A DNA stretch of 55,679 nt from Bacteroidales bacterium. Its GTDB lineage: Bacteria; Bacteroidota; Bacteroidia; Bacteroidales; UBA932. The stretch lies in the NCBI GenBank assembly GCA_017395045.1, contig JAFPWG010000023.1, forward strand, positions 1 to 55,679, given 5' to 3'. This document shows positions 25,363 to 33,992 of this stretch, piece by piece. Every line of letters begins with the position of its first letter. Within the stretch, counting starts at the first letter, position 1. The position numbers and the translations under genes were made by a program. The notes under the pieces were generated by a model. It made no database searches, was not told the DNA's origin, and worked only from the letters and a program-made list of their open reading frames with translations.

Positions 25363-26336
25363 ACGCGGAATCTCAGGCGATAATAGACTTTGTTAATAAG
25401 GAATTCATACAAGCTTACCATCGGGAACAGGCCCTTGGCGGCAAACCATTGTACCAGCCGGGTGCGGAAAGGAAGGTGACGGTTCTTTTGTACAAAGCGA
25501 TTCGCTTCGGGGAACCATTTCTTCCAGAGTTTGTATTGCGCCTTGTCCCCGGAGAACAGGAAGGGGAGCTTAATGTTCAGTTTGAACAGGTTGATATACA
25601 GATCTTTGTCGATAACGTTCCAGTCCTCAAGTTCTTTCAATGTCCGGTCCGTGTTGAAGCGGATATCGGTCAGATGCCGTTCGGAGAAGGTGTTGGAGAA
25701 GGCGTTGGCATTCAGTTTTACATAATGGTAGAGGGCTTCCGGAACACGGATCGTCCGGGTGGCATGTGTCGCGAGCAGGATCATCGTCATGTCCTCTCCC
25801 ATGCCGTGCCCTTCCGGGAAGCGGATTCCGCTTTCCAGATAGATCTCCCGACGGACCAGCTTGTTCCAGACGTTGTATTTCATGGCGCCCGCCAGAAAAC
25901 CTTCCTTGATCATTTGCTCCGGGTCGGTATAGTCGGGCGTGGCCATGTACCTGGCGCTCTTTTCGAATTGCATCCAGAAATCGCAGTACACGAAGTCCGC
26001 CTGATGGTCCGCGGCGGCTTTGTACAACTTCTCCAGCATATCCGTCTCCACCCAGTCGTCGGAGTCGCAGTGATAGATGAATTCGCCCTGGGCGACGGCC
26101 AGGCCGGTATTGCGGGCGGCGGGCAGGCCTTTATTCACTTCGTGGGTGACAATCCGGGCATTCCTTTCCGGGTGGCGGGCGATGACCTTCTCCAGGATGC
26201 TTCTGCTGTCATCCGGCGACGCGTCGTCGACGAAGATGAATTCCACTTCCGGAAGGGTCTGTCCCAACAACGATTCGGCACACCGTTCAATAAACGGGGC
26301 GACCTTGTAGAAAGGGGATATGACGGAAACTTTCAA
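25359..26336 (-). CDS. Glycosyltransferase family 2
   Basis: 325 residues. GT-A fold: MKVSVISPFYKVAPFIERCAESL opens the domain (the first residue is encoded by TTG), with FVDDASPDDS as the nucleotide-binding Asp pair and EFIYHCDSDDWV as the metal-binding DxD-like motif. The C-terminal 120 residues are basic and partly amphipathic, suggesting membrane association. The TTG start at 26336 is accepted because the conserved N-terminus begins exactly there and no upstream in-frame ATG exists. It probably transfers one sugar onto the carrier-linked oligosaccharide. Confidence 0.85.
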   Translation of the reverse strand: MKVSVISPFYKVAPFIERCAESLLGQTLPEVEFIFVDDASPDDSRSILEKVIARHPERNARIVTHEVNKGLPAARNTGLAVAQGEFIYHCDSDDWVETDMLEKLYKAAADHQADFVYCDFWMQFEKSARYMATPDYTDPEQMIKEGFLAGAMKYNVWNKLVRREIYLESGIRFPEGHGMGEDMTMILLATHATRTIRVPEALYHYVKLNANAFSNTFSERHLTDIRFNTDRTLKELEDWNVIDKDLYINLFKLNIKLPFLFSGDKAQYKLWKKWFPEANRFVQKNRHLPFRTRLVQWFAAKGLFPMVSLYEFLINKVYYRLRFRV

Positions 26337-26363
26337 AACGGTTTTGGATTACTTGGAACAGGT

Positions 26364-27497
26364 TCATCGGCCTTGTCCGGCCCGCAGCTGGCGGAACAGG
26401 TCCATCCAGCGGCCGGCGATTACTTCCGGGCGGAACCGTTGCGAGGAGAGGAAGGCATTCTCGCCCATTTTCCGGCGAAGCGCTTCGTCGGTAATCAGTC
26501 TCCCGATACGGTCAGCCAGGGCTTCCAGGTCGTCTTCTTCCACGATGAAGCCGTTTTCTCCCTCCGTGACAATCTCGTCCGCCCCGTACATGTAATTGAA
26601 CGTCACGACGGGAAGTCCGGCCGCGAGCGCCTCCAGAAGGACAAGCGGCATCCCTTCGGTCCGGCTGGTGGAAACGATCATGGAAGACTCCGCCATCTTG
26701 GAAGAGATCTCCGGGGTCTCTCCTTTCAGGAAAACGCTGTCCTCCAGATGCAGTTCCTTGATCAGTCCTTCGAGAACACCGTGCAGGGGGCCGTTTCCGC
26801 CCCAAATGTCCAACGTCCATCCGGGATATCGGTCGGCGACGATTCGCCAGGCCTTGATCAGCGCATCGAAATGCTTTTCCCGGTTCAGCCGTCCGACGGC
26901 GATGACTTTCTGGGAGGAGAGGAGGGAACGGACATTCGACGTCACCGTCAGGGGATTCGGCATGCAGATCGCCTTGGGGTTGTCAGACCAGTTCTTTCTC
27001 CGGTCTTCTTCCGAAAGGATGATGATCCGGTCGTATTTGTTGATGGATAAGCGGTAATCAAGGAATTCAGACCAGCGCGACAGCATCTTTTCCTTGAATC
27101 CTTCCGCGGTCAATCTCCTGTAAGTGCTCATAAGATGGATTTCCCGGATGAAGACAGGATTGGAGGAAACGCGGATGTCCGGCAGGAAATTCCGGTCCTG
27201 CAGTCCGGTGGAGACGACGATGTCCGGCCCGATCTTCTCGAGCTCGGCCTGGAGCATCCTTTTGTATTTCCGGTCCCTGGCCGGCTGTTTCAGCACGGAT
27301 ACCCAGTAGTCCTTGATATCCAGGTTGATCAGGTGCACTTTCGGACTGATCTTTCGCGGGGACAAGCCATTGACATGGGGAACGATGATGTAAACCTCGT
27401 TCCCTTCGATTTCGGCAAGGGCGTTCGCCTTGGTAATGGTCACCGTCTGGATTCCGCCGTTGCGGGTGACACTTTCCGTGGAATATACGATTTTCAT
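26364..27497 (-). CDS. Glycosyltransferase family 4
   Basis: 377 residues. MKIVYSTESVTRNGGIQTVTI with the glycine-rich acceptor loop; the donor site shows KVIAVGRLNREKHFDALIKAW, LDIWGGNGPLH and E-x7-E in SRTEGMPLVLLEALAAG, followed by YMYGADEIV. This is the amylovoran/poly-galactosyltransferase type of GT4. Residues 60-130 contain basic and hydrophobic patches compatible with peripheral membrane binding. It lies 12 and 27 bases from its neighbours. Confidence 0.87.
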   Translation of the reverse strand: MKIVYSTESVTRNGGIQTVTITKANALAEIEGNEVYIIVPHVNGLSPRKISPKVHLINLDIKDYWVSVLKQPARDRKYKRMLQAELEKIGPDIVVSTGLQDRNFLPDIRVSSNPVFIREIHLMSTYRRLTAEGFKEKMLSRWSEFLDYRLSINKYDRIIILSEEDRRKNWSDNPKAICMPNPLTVTSNVRSLLSSQKVIAVGRLNREKHFDALIKAWRIVADRYPGWTLDIWGGNGPLHGVLEGLIKELHLEDSVFLKGETPEISSKMAESSMIVSTSRTEGMPLVLLEALAAGLPVVTFNYMYGADEIVTEGENGFIVEEDDLEALADRIGRLITDEALRRKMGENAFLSSQRFRPEVIAGRWMDLFRQLRAGQGR

Positions 27498-27509
27498 TCT
27501 TGTTCTCTT

Positions 27510-28451
27510 TTATTGTAACCTCCCCTGGTTCACGGAGCCTTTGTTTCTTTTATCATGGATGAATGTGGACAGAGCCTTGACCCCTCTGACCGGCTGGCGG
27601 ATGAATCCGCGGTAAAACGCCTTCATGAACACGGAAAAGTTCCGTTCTTTCAAGGATTGCACGGTTGCGTTCACGTAACGCTTGGACACCATATCGGAAG
27701 TGATGGCCTTGTACGGCTTGAACATGGCCCGGAGTTCTTCCCAGGAGCGTCCGTCCTTGTACATTTTCGCGGCGCTTGCCGAATGAGTCCAGCCTCCTAT
27801 ATGCTTTCCATAGACGCTCATGACATCGGACATCCCGTGAATGCTGCCGAACTGGGATAAAAACATCAGTAGAGGAATGTCACCGAATGCAAGCTGGGGG
27901 TGACGTGCACGCAAATCCAGATACTCTTGGATATGTTCGGAGCGGAACAGGAATGAAGCCGTAGGAGAAATCCAGTTCTGGATCAGTCGGCCCCCGGAGA
28001 AATCTCCGGTTTCGAAGTTAGCGTAAAGCTCGTCCGGAATCTCTTTGTCGTACCAGTGGACCATAGCATTATGGAAACAGAGGGAGCACCCGGGATGTGC
28101 TTCCATATAGTCAACCTGTTTCTGGAGTTTATCCGGATCGGTCCAATAATCGTCCCCTTCACAAAGGGCGATATACTTCCCTTTTGCACGAGGGAACTGG
28201 AACGTTCTCCAGATGCCTACCCCTTTGGAATACTGGTTTTCCGTCTGATAAATCGGTTTGAGAAGATTCGGGAATCTGGCCTCGTACTCGCGGATGATGT
28301 CCGCAGACCGGTCGGTGGAGGCATCATCATGAATGAGGATTTCAAAAGGGAAGCTGGTCTGCTGCATGACAAAACCATCGAGACACTTCCGGATGAAAGG
28401 CTCGTGGTTAAAGGACTCGCAAATGATGCTGACCAGGGGATGTTGTTCCAT
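27510..28451 (-). CDS. Glycosyltransferase family 2
   Basis: 313 residues. MEQHPLVSIICESFNHEPFI, ILIHDDASTDRSADII (nucleotide-binding Asp residues) and KYIALCEGDDYWTDPDKL (metal-binding GDD) are the GT-A landmarks. The EGDDYW form is typical of a GT2 subgroup in Bacteroidetes capsule loci. The last 60 residues are highly basic. Cytoplasmic assembly of the repeat unit is the likely role; donor unknown. Confidence 0.86.
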   Translation of the reverse strand: MEQHPLVSIICESFNHEPFIRKCLDGFVMQQTSFPFEILIHDDASTDRSADIIREYEARFPNLLKPIYQTENQYSKGVGIWRTFQFPRAKGKYIALCEGDDYWTDPDKLQKQVDYMEAHPGCSLCFHNAMVHWYDKEIPDELYANFETGDFSGGRLIQNWISPTASFLFRSEHIQEYLDLRARHPQLAFGDIPLLMFLSQFGSIHGMSDVMSVYGKHIGGWTHSASAAKMYKDGRSWEELRAMFKPYKAITSDMVSKRYVNATVQSLKERNFSVFMKAFYRGFIRQPVRGVKALSTFIHDKRNKGSVNQGRLQ

Positions 28452-28475
28452 AAAACGGACAGGATGACGGCCTCC

Positions 28476-29516
28476 CTAAGAACGTAACAATGATTCGTAG
28501 TCCACGGTGTTGTTGTCAGCAAGGACGGCGTCTTTCCCAAGGCCTCGTTTCAAGGCTTCACAGTAGATATAATGGGCAAAATTGATGTCGATGTATGAAA
28601 GACCGACGGAATTGAAATAGATGAACTCCTCGTCGTTTTCGCGTCCCTTCTTCGTGCCGGCGACCAGTTCGGAGAGGTTGGCATGAATGTCCGAGTCCGA
28701 CAGGAGCCCCTCCTTGTACATACGGCAAAGCGTCTGGGAGCGATGCTTGACCACCTCCCATTCGTCACAAACGATTTTGTCGGCTTTTTGGGCGACGCCG
28801 TATTCATCTTCCCAACCGCCGACATGGATATACAGACCTCCTTTCGTGATGTCGGCCGCCTTCAGGACGGGGGACTGCGCACTGATAGCCGTCACGATGA
28901 TGTCTGCACCGGCGGCGCACAAGTGGGAATCGTTGTTACAGGCGACAAAGCGGACTCCCGGAACGAGATCCTTGAATTTTCCGATAAACCCATGCTCGAT
29001 ATCCGTATTCAAAGAGCAGACACGGCATACTTCGATGCCGGGGAACATATGCATCAGCAGCGTGAAATGCATCCGGGCCTCTTCTCCGGCGCCGATGATG
29101 CCGATTGTCTTGACACAGGAAGGGGCAAGATATTTCGCTGCGGTGCATCCAACGGCTGCCGTCCGCATCTTCGTGGACAAGGTTCCGTCAATAACGGCGA
29201 TGGGGAATCCCGTTTCCAATTCAGAAAGAAGTATAACCCCCGTCACATTCTGGACGCCTTTGGACGCATTGGTAGGGAACACGGACACCCATTTCATGCC
29301 GCAGATCTTCTCTTCGATCAAAGTGGCGGGCATACAGTTGATCCGATTCTGGGAAACCTCGTCGAAAATCTGGGAAATCTTGTCCGGCATGATGATGTCG
29401 CCGGCCAGATACTTCCGGAATGAGTCTTCGATAATTCCGGTAATAGCATCGGTATTGCCTTTAAAAATGGTAGCCACTTCTTCCTGGCTGATGATTTTGA
29501 TGGAAATGTTACTCAT
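28476..29516 (-). CDS. Ornithine cyclodeaminase/mu-crystallin family dehydrogenase
   Basis: 346 residues from ATG 29516; an upstream GTG (29576) lies within the preceding gene. The family signature is clear: GMKWVSVFP with Lys75, IDGTLSTKMRTAA with Arg118, then the NAD(P)-binding GIIGAGEEARMH (139-150). Relatives include ornithine cyclodeaminase, alanine dehydrogenase, ketimine reductase and SbnB, which makes diaminopropionate from an opine-like precursor. SbnA, the usual partner of SbnB, is absent here. In this setting, next to an ATP-grasp ligase and an aminotransferase, it may make or reduce an unusual amino acid or imino compound used to decorate the polysaccharide. The family is secure; the reaction is not. 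Confidence 0.82.
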   Translation of the reverse strand: MSNISIKIISQEEVATIFKGNTDAITGIIEDSFRKYLAGDIIMPDKISQIFDEVSQNRINCMPATLIEEKICGMKWVSVFPTNASKGVQNVTGVILLSELETGFPIAVIDGTLSTKMRTAAVGCTAAKYLAPSCVKTIGIIGAGEEARMHFTLLMHMFPGIEVCRVCSLNTDIEHGFIGKFKDLVPGVRFVACNNDSHLCAAGADIIVTAISAQSPVLKAADITKGGLYIHVGGWEDEYGVAQKADKIVCDEWEVVKHRSQTLCRMYKEGLLSDSDIHANLSELVAGTKKGRENDEEFIYFNSVGLSYIDINFAHYIYCEALKRGLGKDAVLADNNTVDYESLLRS

Positions 29517-29539
29517 ATTCCCGTAATCTACTGATCGTT

Positions 29540-30811
29540 TTATGTAAGCCTTTCCGTCTGAAACCGGTCGAAACACATACTTTCGCCATCCTCCCCGAGG
29601 ATTTCGACTTCCCGGTAATACTGATTGATCAACTCTTTCACTTCGGAAAGACTGTGTCCCAGCATATCGATTTCAGCGAAACGTTGATTCACATCACATG
29701 TCCAAGCGACTTTGTCCCCTTCGCCATATCGGGTCATGCACGAAATAACCTGCGGCAGGGAGCGATATTCTTCCAGCCCCCGGACAGACCGTATGACGCC
29801 GCCTCGCAGGACGGGGAAAAAGACCGCCCCGATACTCCCACCCAGGTTCACCCCTTCTGAAGGAAGTTCCATGCCCTCCGGGAACCGGCCCGTCAGCGAA
29901 AAGACGATGAGCAGCTCGGCCAGGTCGATATCCCAGATCCTCTTGTAGATCCGTTCGAATTCGACGCCCGGAAAACGAAGACCGGGATCGAAGAAATAGA
30001 ATTGACCCTCTTTATAGAATCCTTGCATAAAGATGGGCCCGTTCCGGAAACCGAGATCCTTAATCATCCGGTATACGGATGCGGAACTGTTGGCCAGATA
30101 CTCATGCGTGTACTTGGATGGCGAGATGGAACAGCTTACCACCTTTTGCAGGTTCTTGCTTTCGTCGCCTCTGTAACTGTCGACCGTCCGTTCCAGATAG
30201 ATCCTCCCGTCAATGACGAAGTGAGTGATCTGCACTTCGTCACAGTCTCCCATGTACTGCTCGATCAGGATTTCTCCGTTTGAGGAGTTCTCCTTGGCGA
30301 ACAGGATGGCCTTTTCCATCTCTTCCGGAGTATGACAGACAGTCTGTCCCCGCGAACCGCGGCTGTCCACCGGTTTCACGAAGACAGGATATTCGATATG
30401 GTTGGTGTGAAAGTCGTCTTCCGTATAGTCAGGAATGACATTCACTCCGTTTCTCCGGCACAATTCCTTGAAGGATGCCTTGTTGGTGAAACGGTAGAAT
30501 TGTTCCGGCGTCCCGTAGCACGGCAGTCCGAGTTCCCGGCAAATCAGGGCATACGGAATCTGGCAGGGATCCAGGAAGCCGGACACGATTCCGTCGACGT
30601 GATTCGTCTTGCAGTACGAAACGATTCCGCCGATATCGTTGATGTCCAGCATGAGGGGTTCGTCGCAGATCTTCTTGCAGGGAGAATCTGCCAGATAATC
30701 CGTGACGATGGTATAGATGCCAAGCCGACGGGCAGCCTCGACGAATTTCAAATGCTGGTTCGCTCCGCCGAGTATCAGGATCTTTTTCCCTTGTAACGAC
30801 TGTTTTTTCAT
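29540..30811 (-). CDS. ATP-grasp ligase/carboxylase-amine ligase family protein
   Basis: 423 residues. A pre-ATP-grasp Rossmann part opens the protein (KKILILGGANQHLKFVEAARRLG), followed by the ATP-grasp fold: YPVFVKPVDSRGSRG (phosphate-binding loop with catalytic Lys), EILIEQYMGDCDEVQ, and FFDPGLRFPG at the metal-binding end. Members ligate a carboxylate to an amine or thiol through an acyl phosphate. The D-x-G-x-R-F ending resembles peptide-forming and biotin-carboxylase-like members found in polysaccharide loci. It lies 23 bases before the ornithine-cyclodeaminase-like gene, so the two probably act on one substrate, for instance attaching an amino acid to an amino sugar. This joint role is inference. 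Confidence 0.82.
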   Translation of the reverse strand: MKKQSLQGKKILILGGANQHLKFVEAARRLGIYTIVTDYLADSPCKKICDEPLMLDINDIGGIVSYCKTNHVDGIVSGFLDPCQIPYALICRELGLPCYGTPEQFYRFTNKASFKELCRRNGVNVIPDYTEDDFHTNHIEYPVFVKPVDSRGSRGQTVCHTPEEMEKAILFAKENSSNGEILIEQYMGDCDEVQITHFVIDGRIYLERTVDSYRGDESKNLQKVVSCSISPSKYTHEYLANSSASVYRMIKDLGFRNGPIFMQGFYKEGQFYFFDPGLRFPGVEFERIYKRIWDIDLAELLIVFSLTGRFPEGMELPSEGVNLGGSIGAVFFPVLRGGVIRSVRGLEEYRSLPQVISCMTRYGEGDKVAWTCDVNQRFAEIDMLGHSLSEVKELINQYYREVEILGEDGESMCFDRFQTERLT

Positions 30812-30872
30812 TTTATGCTTTCGGACGGTATGCTGACAGAGAAGGAGAACAAAGGCCTTCCGGTGAATTGTA

Positions 30873-31976
30873 TCACTGTTTTATGATGAGGGAGATCACT
30901 TTGTTCACATCTTCCTCGCTCAACGCGTGGTGCATCGGCAGGCAGATGACGCTGTCGGCCATCCTGTGCGCTTTCGGGAGATTCTCCGGGGTGGCGCTGG
31001 GCAGTCCGCGGTAGGTGCTGAAGGTGCTGATGAGGGGGTAGAAGTACCGCCGTCCCAGCACGCCGTTCTCTTTCATCTTGAAGTAGAGTTCGTCCCGCGT
31101 CATCCCGTATTTGTCCCCATCGACAAAGATCGGGAAGTAGGAATAGTTGTGGCGGACGCCGGGCATGTCGTCGAAGAAGGTGATGCCCTCGACGTTCCGA
31201 AGTGCCTCCCGGTACCGGATGGCGACCTGGTGCCGCGCTTCGATGGCGGCATCGACCTGTTTCAGGTTTAGCAGGCCGTAGGCGGAACGGATCTCGTCCA
31301 TCTTGCTGTTGATGCCGGGGCCGACGACCTCCACCTCATTGGCAAAGCCGAAGTTCTTCAGGAAATCGATGCGTTTCTTTGTTTCGGCGTCGTGCATGAC
31401 CATGGCACCGCCCTCGATGGTGTTGAAAACCTTGGTGGCGTGGAAACTCAGGGTGGACATATCGCCGGCGTTGAGGATGCTCTCCCCGTTCACTTCGACG
31501 CCGAAAGCGTGGGCGGCGTCATAGATGACCTTCAGGCCGTATTTGTCGGCGATTTCCTGGATTCTCCGGGTATCGCAGGGCTTTCCGTACACATGGACGG
31601 GCATAATGGCCGTCGTCTTCGGGGTGATGGCCGCTTCGATACGGTCCGGGTCCATATTCCCCGTCGCCGGGTCGATGTCGACAAATACCGGTTTGCAGCC
31701 ATTCCACCAGATTGCATGGGTGGTGGCGACGAAACTGTACGGGGTGGTGATGACTTCGCCGGTAATCCGGAGTGCCTGCAAGGCGGTCAGCAGCGGAAGC
31801 GTTCCATTGGTAAACAGGCTTACATAGGGGACTTTAAGGTATTCTGCCAGGGCAGTCTCAAGTCTCTTGTGAAAGCTTCCGTTATTGGTAATCCACTTGC
31901 TGTCCCAGATCTCCTGGAGCAGGCTGTTGAATTCACCCAGGTCGGGAAGGAGGGGAGATGTGACGGTAATAGGCAT
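30873..31976 (-). CDS. DegT/DnrJ/EryC1/StrS aminotransferase
   Basis: 367 residues from ATG 31976, two bases after the stop of the upstream nucleotidyltransferase gene; a longer reading frame runs into that gene but is not needed. A PLP-dependent sugar aminotransferase: VITTPYSFVATTHAI, IYDAAHAFGV (PLP-binding Asp153), STLSFHATKVFNTIEGG with the Schiff-base Lys182, and HNYSYFPIFVD near the substrate site. Members convert keto sugars, usually nucleotide-linked, to amino sugars. No matching dehydratase that would supply a keto sugar is in the window. The FHATKVFNTIEGG form is shared with enzymes acting on dTDP-linked hexoses. Confidence 0.9.
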   Translation of the reverse strand: MPITVTSPLLPDLGEFNSLLQEIWDSKWITNNGSFHKRLETALAEYLKVPYVSLFTNGTLPLLTALQALRITGEVITTPYSFVATTHAIWWNGCKPVFVDIDPATGNMDPDRIEAAITPKTTAIMPVHVYGKPCDTRRIQEIADKYGLKVIYDAAHAFGVEVNGESILNAGDMSTLSFHATKVFNTIEGGAMVMHDAETKKRIDFLKNFGFANEVEVVGPGINSKMDEIRSAYGLLNLKQVDAAIEARHQVAIRYREALRNVEGITFFDDMPGVRHNYSYFPIFVDGDKYGMTRDELYFKMKENGVLGRRYFYPLISTFSTYRGLPSATPENLPKAHRMADSVICLPMHHALSEEDVNKVISLIIKQ

Positions 31977-31978
31977 CT

Positions 31979-32611
31979 TTACCAATGTTTGATGATCTCC
32001 GACACCCGCTTGTAGTCGCTGTAGGTGTCGATGTCGTAGGCGCGGACCTTGATGCCCTTCATGGGCAGGACGCGCTCGAAGATGTTGAATACGTTGTTCG
32101 AGGAATAGGTCAGGTGCTCTTTCCGGATGCAGGCGGGGCCTGTCCATTCGTAATCGCCGTTCTCGCGGGAGAAGGCCAGGACATTGCCTTGCTCGTCGGT
32201 CTTGCAATAGACGGCGTCCTCGCTCGTGATATCGGAGTAGCAGATGAACTCTCCGGGAGTCTCCAGAATGGTCTTCACATCGTCCGGGTGGACCAGGAGG
32301 TCGCCGTCCCACTCGATGATCTCTTCACCGGCATCCTTGGCGCCCAGGTAGAAACTGGCGCCGGTTTTCGTTTCGAAATACAGGTGGTTGAAGACGAAGA
32401 CGGCGTCGCTCCGGTATTTGAGCACTTCCTCGATGATGTCGTTGGCCTGGAAGCCGACGACGATCCGGAGGTCCTGCACGTCCTTGAACAAGTCCAATTG
32501 CCAGGAGATGAGCGACCGTCCGTTGATCTGGAGCAGGGCCTTGGTCAGTCCCAGACCCAGTCGGGAACCGATTCCGGCGGAACTTATGACAACTGATTTA
32601 GGAGTCGGCAT
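31979..32611 (-). CDS. LicC-like nucleotidyltransferase
   Basis: 210 residues. KSVVISSAGIGSRLGLGLTKAL (residues 5-26) is the nucleotide-binding loop of the small NTP-transferase family, with Lys24 in the usual TKAL position; the DLLVHPDDV stretch supplies acidic metal ligands. Size and motifs fit LicC (phosphocholine cytidylyltransferase) and related CTP-dependent enzymes rather than RmlA. The predicted product is a CDP-activated head group, which would suit the two LicD proteins encoded just upstream. The substrate could be phosphocholine, phosphoethanolamine or another phosphorylated amine. The 5' end overlaps the phosphatase gene by 28 bases. Confidence 0.78.
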   Translation of the reverse strand: MPTPKSVVISSAGIGSRLGLGLTKALLQINGRSLISWQLDLFKDVQDLRIVVGFQANDIIEEVLKYRSDAVFVFNHLYFETKTGASFYLGAKDAGEEIIEWDGDLLVHPDDVKTILETPGEFICYSDITSEDAVYCKTDEQGNVLAFSRENGDYEWTGPACIRKEHLTYSSNNVFNIFERVLPMKGIKVRAYDIDTYSDYKRVSEIIKHW

Positions 32612-33180
32612 AGGGCAGTTTGATTGAAGACCATGTAATCGGTGATGGAATAGAGGCTGCGGGCGGGGTGATGGGTGAGACCGGCGGCGATGGAGATATC
32701 AGCGTGGCGCATCGCTTCCATGTCGTTGTTTCCGTCCCCGACGAACACGACCTTTTCGCCCTGGGCCTTGAGTTCGTCCACGACCGTTTCTTTCCGGAGG
32801 ATGGACTTGATCTTGACCACTTTGTCGTTCTCGACGAGGGCCTCGGAGCAGTAATACCGGCAGCCGATGGCGTTGAAAAGCCCTTCGCACCAGCAGAAAA
32901 GGTTGCCCGTGACCACGACACAGTCTTCCCGGTGCTCCTGGATGAAGCGATGAACCTCCTCGTAGAGAGGAACTTCTGCCAGTCGGTCGGAGATTGCCTT
33001 CACGGAAATGTCCTTGAGGATGGTCACCCGCTGGATGAAGCTTTCAATGAAAGGCACGTTGCCTTGGATGGTTTCTTTGGTCAGGCCGTCAATCCGGTCG
33101 GAAACTCCGCCCAGTCTCGCGATGATGGGGAGCGTTTCCTGCGAAGTGATGGTCCCGTCCAGGTCGAATAGGAATTTCAT
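32584..33180 (-). CDS. HAD-family phosphatase (SerB-like)
   Basis: 198 residues from ATG 33180, chosen because the HAD motif I (FLFDLDGTI, Asp6/Asp8) then lies right at the N-terminus, as in phosphoserine phosphatases. Motif II is VVVTGN (Thr91), the conserved Lys is in RKETVVDEL (Lys130), and motifs III/IV are FVGDGNNDMEAM (146-157). The helical cap spans about 15-75. Probable action: removal of phosphate from a small phosphorylated amino or sugar intermediate. Being coupled to the LicC-like and aminotransferase genes suggests a role in making the same precursor. Confidence 0.83.
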   Translation of the reverse strand: MKFLFDLDGTITSQETLPIIARLGGVSDRIDGLTKETIQGNVPFIESFIQRVTILKDISVKAISDRLAEVPLYEEVHRFIQEHREDCVVVTGNLFCWCEGLFNAIGCRYYCSEALVENDKVVKIKSILRKETVVDELKAQGEKVVFVGDGNNDMEAMRHADISIAAGLTHHPARSLYSITDYMVFNQTALCRLLNQLS

Positions 33181-33191
33181 GGGAGGTCGTT

Positions 33192-33992
33192 TTATTTCCA
33201 ATAAGCCTTGCTTTCGTGTACGGAATACCGTTTTTCCGGCGGCGGGGGAGTCATGTAGTTGGGACCGAAGGTCTCGGTAAGGGATTTGTCGGAGTCCTTG
33301 GGGCAGCGGAATCTCCGGTCCTCGAAGGGCATCAGGACAAAGGGTTCCAACGACTCTTTCGGGACGAATACCTGATACTTCCAATCCACCAGCGAAGATA
33401 CGTATGCGCAGGATTCGTAATCATTGGTGGCGATGTATTTGTCTTCGGCCTGGAGGATGCGCTGCAGGGACACGAACGGATGGGCGATCTTCCCCAACAG
33501 GGCCATGCAGCTTTTCTTGAACCCCGTACCCCGGCCGATCTTGAACTTCCGGGTGAACCGCTGGTTCGCGGCCATGGACCTGTAGAAGGCGACTTTCTTC
33601 ATGATCCTGACGCCCTCTTCCGGGGAGTGGATGCCATCCAGGATGAAAATGTCCACGAACACGCCCCAGTGCCCGTCGCCGCCTTCTTCTTCCACGACGG
33701 TCCGGATATCGTGGACTTTCGGGAAGTCAAGCGGATAATCCTTGTCGGTCCAGCAGGAAAGCACCTTGTAATAGGGGTGGTCGTATTCCCTGGCAAACCG
33801 CTCGTAGTCGGGCCGGGGCATCCAAATGTCGATGTCGTCGTCCCAGGGAATGTAGCCCTTGTGCCGCACTGCGCCCAGCAGCGAACCATAGGACAGATAA
33901 TACCGCAGCCCCTTCTCGTCGCAGAAGCGCTGCATGTCCTCCAGGATGTCCATCATGTGGACGAGGAACTCGTCGTGGGATATCTCTTTCAT
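33192..33992 (-). CDS. LicD family phosphotransferase
   Basis: 266 residues from ATG 33992, whose ATGA overlaps the stop of the GT8 gene. The LicD hallmark is complete: LSYGSLLGAVRHKGYIPWDD then DIDIWMPRPDY (34-63), with the Asp cluster 51-55 as metal and nucleotide site. LicD proteins move phosphocholine, ribitol phosphate or similar groups from CDP-linked donors onto glycans. A second LicD (35977-36780) lies three genes upstream; the two differ widely outside the core, so they probably serve different acceptors. Cytoplasmic. Confidence 0.9.
   Translation of the reverse strand: MKEISHDEFLVHMMDILEDMQRFCDEKGLRYYLSYGSLLGAVRHKGYIPWDDDIDIWMPRPDYERFAREYDHPYYKVLSCWTDKDYPLDFPKVHDIRTVVEEEGGDGHWGVFVDIFILDGIHSPEEGVRIMKKVAFYRSMAANQRFTRKFKIGRGTGFKKSCMALLGKIAHPFVSLQRILQAEDKYIATNDYESCAYVSSLVDWKYQVFVPKESLEPFVLMPFEDRRFRCPKDSDKSLTETFGPNYMTPPPPEKRYSVHESKAYWK

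Noticed and set aside
31977-32312. N-terminal extension of the DegT aminotransferase
   Set aside because: It is a shadow of the LicC-like gene; the real ATG at 31976 gives the exact family N-terminus.
28476-32611. Phosphonate (2-aminoethylphosphonate) pathway
   Set aside because: LicC-like and aminotransferase genes suggested PntC-type chemistry, but there is no PEP mutase or phosphonopyruvate decarboxylase, and the aminotransferase is DegT type, not the class V AEP transaminase.
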